From Paramacrobiotus richtersi (taxonomy: Eukaryota > Tardigrada > Eutardigrada > Parachela > Macrobiotidae), in contig JAQGAU010001063.1 in assembly GCA_034698045.1 (NCBI GenBank), forward strand, positions 1 to 21,722: a stretch of 21,722 bases of DNA, written 5' to 3'. Positions 1 to 7,985 of this stretch are shown here, one piece after another. A model generated the notes under the pieces. That model ran no database searches, was not told the origin of the DNA, and worked only from the letters and a program-made list of their open reading frames with translations. Each line of letters begins with the position of its first letter. Positions within the stretch are counted from its first letter, which is position 1. A program made the position numbers and the translations under genes.

Positions 1-366
1 CATTTCCGTGAGATAAGGAGGCACATGAAACTTTTCAGGATACTTGATTTTGTATAGCCAGATCGCTTCCTGTTGTTTCCAGCGTTCCGCCAACGGTAGG
101 ATGTTGTAGCGATTCATTAATTGATCAGTTGGAACGGGGATGTAATCTGACAGCGCTCGAACTGCATTTCGTTGTGTGACAGCCAGTTTCCCTAGTAAGG
201 ACGCAGACGCGGTATTCCACACAGGAGCACAGTAGTCCATATGCGACTGAACAAACGCGTGATAAAGTCCAATACGTTGGGAATCCGTCAGTCCTTCCTT
301 AGCACGGTTTATCAGAGCGATACCATGATTAGCACTTTTTTGGACCTTTTTAATATGATCGGTCCT
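1..366 (-). mobile_element. LINE-type (non-LTR) retrotransposon fragment, C-terminal reverse transcriptase region
   Basis: On the minus strand the frame is open for 122 codons from 366 to the window edge, with a stop (TAA, 367-369) just upstream. It reads like the thumb and post-polymerase part of jockey/CR1-type reverse transcriptases: a D-HI-KKVQK helix start, then LYHAFVQSHMDYCAPVW, the family's conserved 'YC-PVW' block, then LGKLAVTQRNAVRAL and an ILPL-ERW segment. The catalytic FADD region is absent, so this piece is 5'-truncated or continues from a different frame. It abuts a dispersed repeat copy (about 376-510), which places the 5' junction near 366-376. The 3' end is outside the window. 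The frame has no internal stop, so the insertion is not very old. The family subtype cannot be assigned from this piece. Confidence 0.85.
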
Positions 367-375
367 TTATTGCTG

Positions 376-510
376 TACATGTTGTTTTCATTGTTTATCA
401 ATCGTGGCTGTTCACCGTTCTTGACTGTGTGTTCATTTAACTTCATTGGTATAAAACACGCTTTCGCCCTTCAGTATTTGCAGGCTAAATTGTAGCGTCT
501 TAACTAACGC
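376..510 (+). repeat. Dispersed repeat A, copy 1 (contains TATAAAA)
   Basis: This stretch matches 10272-10402 over its whole length. Shared landmarks in the same order are TTTTCATTGTTTATCA, GGCTGTT-ACCGTTCTT, GCGTTCATTTAACTTCA or close variants, CATTGGTATAAAAC, GTATTTG and TAACTAACG. Copy 2 has a small insertion before CATTGGTATAAAAC. Neither copy has a conserved reading frame. The TATAAAA (450-456) followed by TTCAGTATTTG looks like a core promoter, so the repeat may be the promoter end of a mobile element. That role is inferred. Confidence 0.75.
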
Positions 511-815
511 TGCTGTTCAGGGCGTTCGTTTCATTGTTTGTTTGTTCAGTTTCGGTGTTGAAACCAGTTCTGCCTCTCTGAAAAGTTTCTTTGTTTTAAT
601 GAAACATGTTTCGCATTTCGACTGATTTTTTTTCGTCGCTAAACCAGATTTCAGCTCTTCGGTTTAAACTAATGTTCACGAAATCTGTACAACCAAAAAT
701 CAATATGCGTTGCAGATTTTTTGAACGAGTTGAACCAAGTTCTGCATTTTTGTTCTTTTCTGTTTCCTATTTCGTTTTATTAGTTTATTAGCCATTTCGT
801 AGCAGAGTAACGAAG
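511..815. other. Intergenic, T-rich, no gene seen
   Basis: T-rich DNA between repeat copy A1 and the minisatellite. The only open frame (606-791 plus) is short and compositionally biased. I see no domain, RNA gene or clear repeat here. Confidence 0.5.
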
Positions 816-950
816 GTTTCCCAAGCTTTAGTATCTGATGTTTGCCAAAGTTTAGTAACTAAGGTTTGCCAAACTTTAGTAACCAGGGTTTGCCAAACTT
901 TAGTAACCAGGATTTGCTAAACTTTAGTGACTAACGTTTGCCAACCTGAG
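816..950 (+). repeat. 24-bp minisatellite, about 5.6 copies
   Basis: Tandem units start at 816, 840, 864, 888, 912 and 936 (partial). The two central units (864-887 and 888-911) are identical, with core GTTTGCCAAACTTTAG. The outer copies have several changes each, the pattern expected from spread out of the middle of an array. No protein domain is evident although 24 bp is a multiple of three. Confidence 0.9.
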
Positions 951-1042
951 GTTTGCTGTCACGCGCAAGCCCAGATGCACTGCCCCGCACCTGAGTTAAG
1001 CTTGAAAATGTTCTGAAGCTCTTTCACATTACTCCAGATTGA

Positions 1043-1490
1043 ACTGGGTACTGTTTCGAGTGTCATGATGGTGCATCTCCAGTACATCGGTTCTTTTGTT
1101 ACTCGCACTAACACCTTTGCATCGCCGGGGGCAACAATACAGTACTGTATATAAATGTAACCACAGACTCCACTGCGTCTGAGTATGGATTTACATACGG
1201 TAATGAACCACGGACAGGTGTGACCGGCAATGAAGTCCCCCCCCCCCCCGCCAAAAAGTCCCCCCGGATTTTTTTTACCGGGTCCCCCTTGTAACCATCG
1301 CCAAAAACGTAACTCTTTCGCACACTTGGTGACCGCAAGGACCTATGACGTAAACCTGAACATCGTGGCGATCCAAGGTCCGCCACCAAGCGCAACCGCC
1401 GCCACCACTGTGACCAATACCCGAATTTCGCTTTATCAAAATAACAGTCAGTGGTATTGTCTACAAGGAGATATGATTGCCAAGACTCTT
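1043..1490 (+). pseudogene. Decayed CUB-like secreted-domain coding patch
   Basis: The frame from 1043 to 1291 reads like the second half of a CUB domain. It has a CHDG motif (compare the 'YDG' of CUB domains), a following cysteine, then GGNNTVLYINVTTDSTASEY and GFTYG, matching the usual 'sn.l.i.f.tD.s....GF' strand pair. It is broken by TAA at 1109-1111, preceded by TGA at 1040-1042, and ends at TAA 1292-1294 after a C13 run (1237-1249). A coding-like stretch follows in another frame to the TAG at 1491-1493 (ARTYDVNLNIVAIQGPPP, then NNSQWYCLQGD). No splice sites rescue one continuous frame, so a pseudogene or error-prone sequence around the C-run is most likely. The CUB assignment is by eye and tentative. 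Confidence 0.45.
1237..1249 (+). repeat. C13 homopolymer
   Basis: Thirteen consecutive C are followed at once by a second C-run (1261-1265), a T-run (1270-1276) and a third C-run (1283-1288). Such runs are mutation- and sequencing-prone, and this one coincides with a frame change in the CUB-like patch. Confidence 0.95.
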
Positions 1491-1499
1491 TAGGTAGGG

Positions 1500-2578
1500 C
1501 GGACTTAATTGCCGGTAATGTTTTGGGTACCTGTAGGAAGGAGGAAGCGCAAATACAGCGGGCCTATACTCAGTGCTGTTTTGTCCAACCTGAACTGTTC
1601 TGTCTGTCTAAAAAAACCGCAACGGAGCGGGACGCGTCGCGACTCGCGCCGCGCTCGATCCTTGTATTGGATTGAGTCCCATATTATGTTTGCAAATATG
1701 ACGCCTCCGGCCTCTGGCTTGTTATTTGTTAATACGTCCACATAGTATAGTTTAATATCCGTTAGTACAATATCTGGAATTCTTAACCACAACCCTTAGT
1801 TTTCGTTCTAAACGTTTCTGTCGTTTAACAGTATGAGGAATTGAGGATGTTCAACGAACCTCAAGAAATAGCACGGTCGAGAAACGAAAGCCCTAAAAAT
1901 TCCCAAATTCTGTCTGCAATTTCGAGTGACTGCTTGGATCCCTTCTTGCTGATGTCTGCAGTGTTTTAATCGGCGCCTATCAACCACTGGGCGGCTTTTA
2001 CATAGTTTTGCTGTTACATGGCGAGATTGTCAGCTGTTTTCTCGGTCCTTGATGTAATTCTTGTCAAAACAATGAGAAAACTGCACTTCTGTTAGCTTGG
2101 CTGTCTCATGAACAATCAATTAAAATGCATAAGCAGCATAATATTAATCAAGTCAGCCGCCGGGAAATGGCGCTTTCGCAGTACACCGGCTTGTTTGTGT
2201 CTGAAGAAAGAATTTAGGCTTCGTTAATTCATTAGACAAAAGACTGATTTATCATGCATTGTTCATTCAGTTGTATTAAAGACTAAGCTTTAATGGATAT
2301 ACCGTTAATAAGCAATGCATCGGATTAACAACCTAAGACATAGATTAGTAACAACTGAAGGTCGCAAGTTAAAAATCTGTGTTCCACATGCGACAGAGGT
2401 TAGGTTGGCGTCCTTATCCCAGAATAGGACCAAACTTTTTAATACTGACCAGCGTCCATCTTGCTCTTATCATTGCTTAGCTGAGCCAGAGCAGAAAAGA
2501 CTTTGGGGCTCTGGTTACCAGCGGCGCGTTTCTCCTGTAAATAAACATATTTCAGTTTACCTGGGGTACCGATACAGG
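1500..2578. other. Intergenic, no supported gene
   Basis: Open frames at 1451-1792 overlap on both strands, run into each other and show no recognisable domain. A short GC-rich patch (about 1618-1665) lies inside. The first half of the 2315-2872 plus-strand frame shows nothing recognisable, and its second half is only the antisense of the chitin-binding gene's last exon. No RNA gene was recognised. Confidence 0.45.
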
Positions 2579-3630
2579 TTATCCAGTAAAGATATGAAGA
2601 GGATCATTTCCGCTTACGATCTGGTGCTGGAATTCTCGCTTGGGCCTCTCGCTTATAGGATGCTTCTCGACCACACCTCCTCCAGAAGCCGACCGCCAGG
2701 CTGTGGCTCCGGTGACTTTCAGCACGAAATCTGGTTTGTCATCCAGAAGAGCAACACCTTCCTGGTAGAGACGGCTGTTGGAGTAGTCATAGAAACTACG
2801 AACTTTGGCGCAGTCGACATTCCAGAACCCCTCGCAAACCAGACTGATTTGGTTGAAGAGCTGAGCAAATAACCCGGTGTATGGTATAGTAAGTAACGGC
2901 AAACGCCCGCCCCTGACCATACTTTACATTTAATTCTTTGGTTTTATACAGGGAAATGATATAACTATTCTAAAAAAGGTTTTCTATAGAATAAACTATG
3001 CTTTACACGATAGGATAGATATCGTTCTTTGAATTTCCGCTATTAAGTGTCCCTTAAGATGATATAACTTTGTGTACCGTCAGGTTAGGGCAGAGGTAGC
3101 TGGTCAGGTTTCCGTTAATGTCGCATCGGTCAAAGGCCTGGCATTTGCCGGCTCCATCGTTAGCGTAGAACCCTGGTGCGACGCTGCCGCACTGGACGTT
3201 GGCCGCAGGAATCTCCGCTAGGACTGGGTAATCCTGACCGGCTGTGGCATTTGGGAAGACGTCATACCACTGACCAGGGTCTTGGTGTCTTAGCTGTCGA
3301 GCCACAGCGGAGATAACTTTGGGATTCTGACGACCGGCAGCTCGTTTGTACTGATAAAACCAGCAACGTTAACAGTATTTCAAAACCGGGATTCTAGCGG
3401 AACATCTGTTTATCATCTGCTTATTAAGGCGTTGCTTGCATAATAATAACATATTTAACCAAATGGATATAGTATATTATCACAGCTTCCAACACTAAGG
3501 AATTGCGTTTACAAAATATATCGAGCGTTCACAGTAATGCTGCACAAATGCAACCATAAAATAGCATTCTTACCACTGCTGCGCTACTGCACGAGGCAAC
3601 CAACAATAGGAGTGCAATTATCGCTTTCAT
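2579..3630 (-). CDS. Secreted protein with one chitin-binding type 2 (CBM14/peritrophin-A) domain
   Basis: There are three exons: 3630-3574, 3350-3078 and 2860-2579 (stop TAA). The introns are 223 and 217 bp, both phase 0, with splice sites GTG|GTAAGA...TATCAG|TAC and ACG|GTACAC...GCTCAG|CTC. The product has 203 residues. Exon 1 is exactly a signal peptide: lysine, then a leucine/alanine-rich core (MKAIIALLLLVAS). A complete six-cysteine CBM14 domain occupies about residues 56-127 (C73, C89, C95, C106, C119, C127; gaps 15, 5, 10, 12, 7), with the family's DYP-L--IP lead-in, PG-YA, the C-P-N-x-T end of strand 4 and the F-V/DC closing motif (GFWNVDC). It should bind chitin in cuticle or a gut/egg matrix after secretion. 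NxT sites lie at N53, N100 and N108. A charged tail of about 76 residues follows the domain and matches nothing I know. The domain spans the second intron, and phase and motif both support the join. Confidence 0.9.
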
Positions 3631-3835
3631 TATGTACTCGAAATCAGAAAAAGTAAAAAAATACACCGAACAACGGTTGACGATGTTTGTTGTGGCCAGG
3701 ACCGGTTATGTAAGGAATCTCTGTGTTTCCCCGATACAGCACAACGAATCTTACATCGAGGGCGAATGAACTCGGTGCTGACACCATGCTGGTTGATTAG
3801 TGATAAAGAACGCCACATTATCTAACTTCCGCTTT

Positions 3836-4000
3836 GGATATCGCACGTTTCTCATGCGATATCCGGAATGTCTGGCTTAACTAGACGCATTAATGCTGCA
3901 TTAATATGTGACCATTGATGTTGCATCAATTTCATGCGCTTACGTATATACGTCATCTCATACAAGAGCCTATTATAAGGTAATGTATGCGCATGAAATT
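3836..4000. repeat. Cluster of short palindromes upstream of the CBM14 gene
   Basis: Four inverted repeats lie in 165 bp: GGATATCGCA (3836-3845) pairs with TGCGATATCC (3855-3864) over a 9-nt loop; ATTGATG pairs with CATCAAT near 3915-3930; ACGTATATACGT near 3942-3955 is a 12-bp perfect palindrome; AATTTCATGCGC (about 3929-3940) pairs with GCGCATGAAATT (about 3989-4000). The cluster lies about 200-370 bp upstream of the minus-strand start codon, so it could be upstream regulatory DNA or the remains of a small foldback element. Function is unknown. Confidence 0.6.
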
Positions 4001-4309
4001 ACTAATATTAATGGTGAAATCTATAGCGGAAATGTCGTTATTCATGTGCAGATGTGTCTTCAAACTACACGAATAACTTTCTGTAAATGGACGACGGCAT
4101 GAAGTACACTGTATGTCGACATGCTTCGAAATACGCTCATTAATTTTGTGCTTTACGCATTCATTGAAGAACATCGAGAAAATTAGTGTTCTCTGTGTGT
4201 TGAGAAAGGGCAGGTGATCCAGGTTTTCTTCGATTTTCCGTAAAGATGAACGAGTTTCGTACTGAAAGCACTTCCGCTTAAGTGCCATCCTGCCCGCACA
4301 GTGTCATCA

Positions 4310-4425
4310 GAGTATCGTAAACTTGATAAAAAGCATTGTGTCAGCAGTTTCTTACAACTTGAACTAGTCTGCAAGAATGCTTCGTGTTTGTTACATATTA
4401 TACAGCGAAATGCAGTGTGGATTGT
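4310..4425 (+). repeat. Dispersed repeat C, copy 1 (degenerate)
   Basis: This resembles 10525-10640. The best shared block is ATAAAAA(G)CATTGTGT(C/T)AGCAGTTTCTTA, and CAGTGTGG with a T/G-rich context follows about 70 bp later in both. The rest is diverged with small indels. No conserved reading frame is seen. It is an old repeat pair or duplicated segment. Confidence 0.5.
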
Positions 4426-4890
4426 GGAATAAATTAAATTCCTGGCATCACTGTCCTGATGTCGGCGTCAATGCAACGCTGTTCCGCAACTATAAATCAG
4501 CCCAGTTCACGAAACAAATTGCAACGGAATCAATGATTTCTTTACTGCAAGCAACTGCCTATATCATTAAGCAATCAGCTCGAAACTAAAAATCAACACA
4601 GAAGCGTGATGTACGGGCAGTTTTGTAATGATATCCGTTTTACGGTCGCTTTTACAGGCAATCATCGGCAACCACCAAGTAAAGCAACCGTCTGATATCC
4701 TAATTCTTACCCCCAGTCGATACATTAACGAACATAATTTTACAAGCTATCACTAAAACATGTCCCTTCTGTCATTTTCTCTTTTGGATATATTTTAGGA
4801 AATATTTGTTTAATTACTACTTAACTACGTGATTCCCATCATCCAGAGCGGTCGCACGAATCGCCGTAAATAGTGTTTGTCACTGTTTGA
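4426..4890. other. Intergenic, no gene seen
   Basis: AT-rich DNA between repeats C1 and B1. Open frames are short and show no domain. Confidence 0.5.
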
Positions 4891-5088
4891 TAATCACAGC
4901 TTTTGTGCTTATTTTCATACTTCTGCCTTTTCCTCCTTTACCTCTCCAACACAGTTACATACAATGCTTAATTTAGAGACAACTCAAGAGACGCTGGGAA
5001 TAGCGTTCGCCAAACCAGAAGGCCATTACTTTTATCACTACACGTATAACGATTTTATGGATATAATCCACTTGTCAGATCAGATTTC
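4890..5088 (+). repeat. Dispersed repeat B, copy 1
   Basis: This aligns with 11703-11902 in the same orientation. Shared blocks in order are AGCTTTTGTGCTTAT or variant, CTCCTTTACCTCTCCA-CACAGTTAC, TGCTTAATTTA, AGAGACG, GCGTTCGCCAA, CATTACTT-TATCAC and ATAACGATTT-ATGGATATAATCC, then ACTTGTCAG. Copy 1 is open for 77 codons (4877-5110) but copy 2 has indels that break that frame, so it is scored as a non-coding repeat. The match stops just before the GC-rich broken coding patch. Confidence 0.8.
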
Positions 5089-5089
5089 A

Positions 5090-5814
5090 ATCCACCAGCT
5101 CCAGCCATAGCGGAACTGAAGCAGACGGGCCTCTCTCGCCCCTTACTGTCTGTGTCCCCTTACTGCTCCCGCAACGGAAACCACTGCATAAAGCCCGATA
5201 CTCGGTTCAGATTCAGTACACGGACCCCAAACCGGGGAGTGCCATGAGCGGCAGCAGCAGCGAGTGCATGATCTTCCGCCCCCTGTGTCCGGTCACTACG
5301 GCTTCCGCCCGCCATTCCGGAACAGATGTCTATCGTGTTCCATCCCAACCCATGTGAGAATGGGTCTGGACGTCTTCTGGATCTTCCTGGACAATTCCGC
5401 TGTCAACGGGAGAACCCCGACCCGCTTCGAGGTACCTTGGAGATCCCGGATTCCCTCCAGAGTCCTACGGAGGATGTAGACTACCTCCGGGACTTCCGGC
5501 AGCGTCTACCCGTGACCAACTGTCAACGTTAGCTATACCTCGAGTACAACAGGGACCAGCTGGCTGACACCAGCCATCGGCTGCGGACCTCCCGGTCCCA
5601 AGAGCACCTGGATCACGACGTGTGTGCCGACTCGGGGCTGGTGTTGACCGTGACCGATCACAACCACTCGGATCAATCGCCATCGGGTCCGGCGTCCGAA
5701 TTAACCTCCTCGGTGCTGCGGCTGTTTGAAACTGACGAGAGAGAAGGGCTCGTCTCTGTTTCATTCATTGTTTCAGACTATCATTCATGGTCAGCTGATC
5801 CTCCTATAGTTTAG
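5090..5814 (+). pseudogene. GC-rich coding-like sequence broken by a frameshift and a stop (unrecognised)
   Basis: This block is much richer in GC than its surroundings. One frame is open from about 5090 to the TGA at 5355-5357 and contains protein-like text such as KARYSVQIQYTDPKPGSAMS. A second frame, open from 5326, continues it to the TAG at 5530-5532 (SPTEDVDYLRDFRQRLP) and after that stop stays open to 5812-5814 (LYLEYNRDQLADTSH, then VCADSGLVLTVTDHNHSD). So about 240 codons are interrupted by one frame change near 5330-5357 and one nonsense codon. A GTGAGA donor-like site at 5353 has no acceptor that restores the frame convincingly. I recognise no domain. It could be a pseudogene, a retrocopy, or exons with sequencing errors. 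Confidence 0.4.
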
Positions 5815-7470
5815 CAAAAAGTAGCCGACAGTAGCTGTTGTTCAACTCCTGATAGTTTAAAAACGAAATGGAGTACAAACATGGATTAAACGGATTCTGT
5901 TAGGTCAAACCTTCTTTTCATGGGCTAATTTTTTTTAAAAGTGCTAGCTGCATAGCGCGTCGGGTTAGGGTTTACGCTATAGCAGATGAACTGAATAGCT
6001 CTCTTTATACTGATTTTGTTACCTGCCAATTTTATCGCGCCCTGATGCAGACTCTACGATTCAGAAATATCATAAATTTGTAGCCGAATTAGGTACAGGC
6101 ACGTGCCCTGCGGCCCACTTTCTGTGCTCTCCCCGCTCTCTGTTAAATTGACAGCATGCTCAAGCATGAGCTATACAGATAGACTACAGTAGATGTGCAG
6201 GAAACTTGGGACAACTTTTTTATTTGATTTGGCATATGTTGTTGAATACATTTTTAAGTCATGAATAAAGCACCCCCATTCTGCAGGAAAGATCATAAAA
6301 CAAGGCCACGCCCGAAGCAACCTGCATATAAGAGCAGCGGGCGCGAAAAGCCAGTTGCATTTTCACTTGATAATTATTAAAAAATTACAAGAGTCTGTTT
6401 AGCTAAGTTTGCCGACGCTGTGAACATCAGAGAAGAATGCTGTTTTGGACTGTGCAATCCGTTTGCAGGTCGCATGCACTTTCGAATTTCTGAGGTTAAA
6501 AATCAGAATGTTTCAGCGGTATCCACAGTCTGGATTGTTGAGTCATTGTTCCTTGTGTGTGCTTGTTTGATGGACAGGGCTATACAGATAACACTGTCCA
6601 TGAAACCGCATGCAAAAGGCATAATATTATAAAGAACAACTACCGAGTACAGGTTACCGCTAACCGGTTCAGATTTTGATGCTCAGAAATTCGGAGATGC
6701 ATGCGCACGGAAAACTGATTAGACAGTTCGATAGGGCATTCGCTTCTTATGCTAATAGCGTCGGAGAAAGTTTCGAACAGACGCCGCTGATTTCTTTCTT
6801 AATTTTTAATTTTTAAATTCATCTCACTTGCATCTCACTTGGCGTGCCCGGTTCTCTTATGTGACCAGCTGAAATAGATAACGCAAGGTTGCTTCGGGAG
6901 GAGTCAGAAACGTCATGGTTTCATGATATCTCCGGTGTCACATGTGCTCTAGCCGTGTATATTCAACTACTGCGTGGCTTATCTGTTTGGCTTATATTAT
7001 TATTATGGTTCTTCGAAATCGGCTCATCAGACACACACACAACATTCACACAATTAATACACACAGACAGCGTGACAGAGTAATGTACATCACTTCGTGC
7101 AAAGTACGGTAATTACAAGCTACAATTACAATGGAGACAGTAAAAGAGCAGGGAGGATGGAACACGTGCGCTACAGCGCCAGTTGTCACGTTAACGTCCA
7201 GCACAGGCAGCTAGACTAATAACAACAGAATCAGACAAGAAAGAAAGCTTTAACAGCTAGACAGTAAGCACAACTCTAGGAAGGCGCTCTCTAGTCCCTC
7301 TGCTTCGGAGCTTCCCCGTCTTCTTACATTAAGATAGGCGTACTGCTGACATCACGGGCCTCTCAGTCCAGGCCGAAACAGACAGACACAGGTGGAATGT
7401 GATCCTCTAACTCCTCGTGCCTTTCTTTATGATGGTAGGCAGCCTGGTGCGTTGACCAGGGTTTGACTTT
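5815..7470. other. Intergenic region without a supported gene
   Basis: Short open frames at 6420-6632 and 6889-7083 show no domain. Visible elements are a candidate core promoter near 6304-6356, a doubled CATCTCACTTG motif near 6822-6844 and an AC-rich stretch (about 7029-7075). Nothing else stands out. Confidence 0.45.
6304..6356 (+). promoter_or_regulatory. Candidate TATA core promoter
   Basis: CCACGCCC, a KLF/Sp-type GC box, lies near 6305-6312. TATAAGAG lies at 6327-6334 and CCAGTTGCA, initiator-like, at 6351-6359, which is close to the normal spacing for an RNA polymerase II promoter. No coding exon follows that I can identify, so this may drive an untranslated exon or be coincidental. 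Confidence 0.3.
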
Positions 7471-7595
7471 GTCAAGCCATCGCCGTTCTCTAGCTGCGGC
7501 GTCGTGGACTGCGTCTCTCCACCTTAGAGAGACGTAAGGTAAGGTAGAGAGACGCAGTCCACGACGCCGCAGCTAGAGAACGGCGATGGTCAAGC
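7471..7595. mobile_element. 111-bp foldback element flanked by a 7-bp direct repeat
   Basis: Arm 7478-7526 is the reverse complement of 7540-7588 with a single mismatch (7520/7546), leaving a 13-nt loop. The outer 42 bp pair perfectly. The arm begins CATCGCCGTTCTCTAGCTGC. Directly outside lie identical GTCAAGC heptamers, at 7471-7477 and 7589-7595, in direct orientation as expected for a target-site duplication. It lies about 90 bp upstream of the TATA box proposed for the MATH-BTB gene. A transcript would form an extremely stable hairpin. A fold-back assembly artefact is the main alternative, but it would not readily create a direct repeat at the edges. Confidence 0.85.
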
Positions 7596-7681
7596 ACTGG
7601 TGGAGCAACGCTGGCTGCGCGGCAGCGACAGACCACGATGGGTAACTCTTGATAAGGATAGTGAATCAATCATCCAAGATG

Positions 7682-7688
7682 TATAAAT
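7682..7688 (+). promoter_or_regulatory. TATA box proposed for the MATH-BTB gene
   Basis: TATAAAT lies about 300 bp upstream of the start codon. A start site near 7710-7715 would give a 5' untranslated exon ending at an ACG|GTAAAC donor (7849/7850). The downstream acceptor TGCCTTTCGCAG (ending 7964) has a good pyrimidine tract and lies 21 bp before the ATG. This is inference from motif spacing only. Confidence 0.35.
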
Positions 7689-7985
7689 GCAGAAACTCAT
7701 GCTGCAGTCGTGTTAAATACGAACATGTTCTGTAGCAATTCGCACTGTTTGGTAGTTAGCCGAAAAATTTGGCGTCCGCTTTATTTCTCGCAAGTTAGCT
7801 TGTTTCACTGCTCTTTACAAGGCATCTGGTCTTCGCTTTAGCAAACACGGTAAACGGGTCAGTTGTTCGGGTCTCGTGCCGCTTCGTATTTTTGCTCCTG
7901 GGTACATAACAAACGTCTTTACGCGAAATACGCCTGTCTCTACATGATTGTGTGCCTTTCGCAGGCACGCCAACAATTACATATT

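Noticed and set aside
2315-2872. 185-codon plus-strand open frame
   Set aside because: Its second half is the antisense of the last exon of the CBM14 gene, which has a full domain and matching splice phases; the plus-strand product resembles nothing.
5465-5764. 99-codon minus-strand open frame in the GC-rich block
   Set aside because: Arg/Pro/Ala-rich text typical of antisense of GC-rich coding-like DNA; the plus frames look more like protein.
7477-7589. MicroRNA precursor reading of the foldback
   Set aside because: Animal pre-miRNAs normally have bulged stems of about 30 bp; this stem is almost perfect over 50 bp and has direct repeats at its edges, so a mobile or foldback element fits better.
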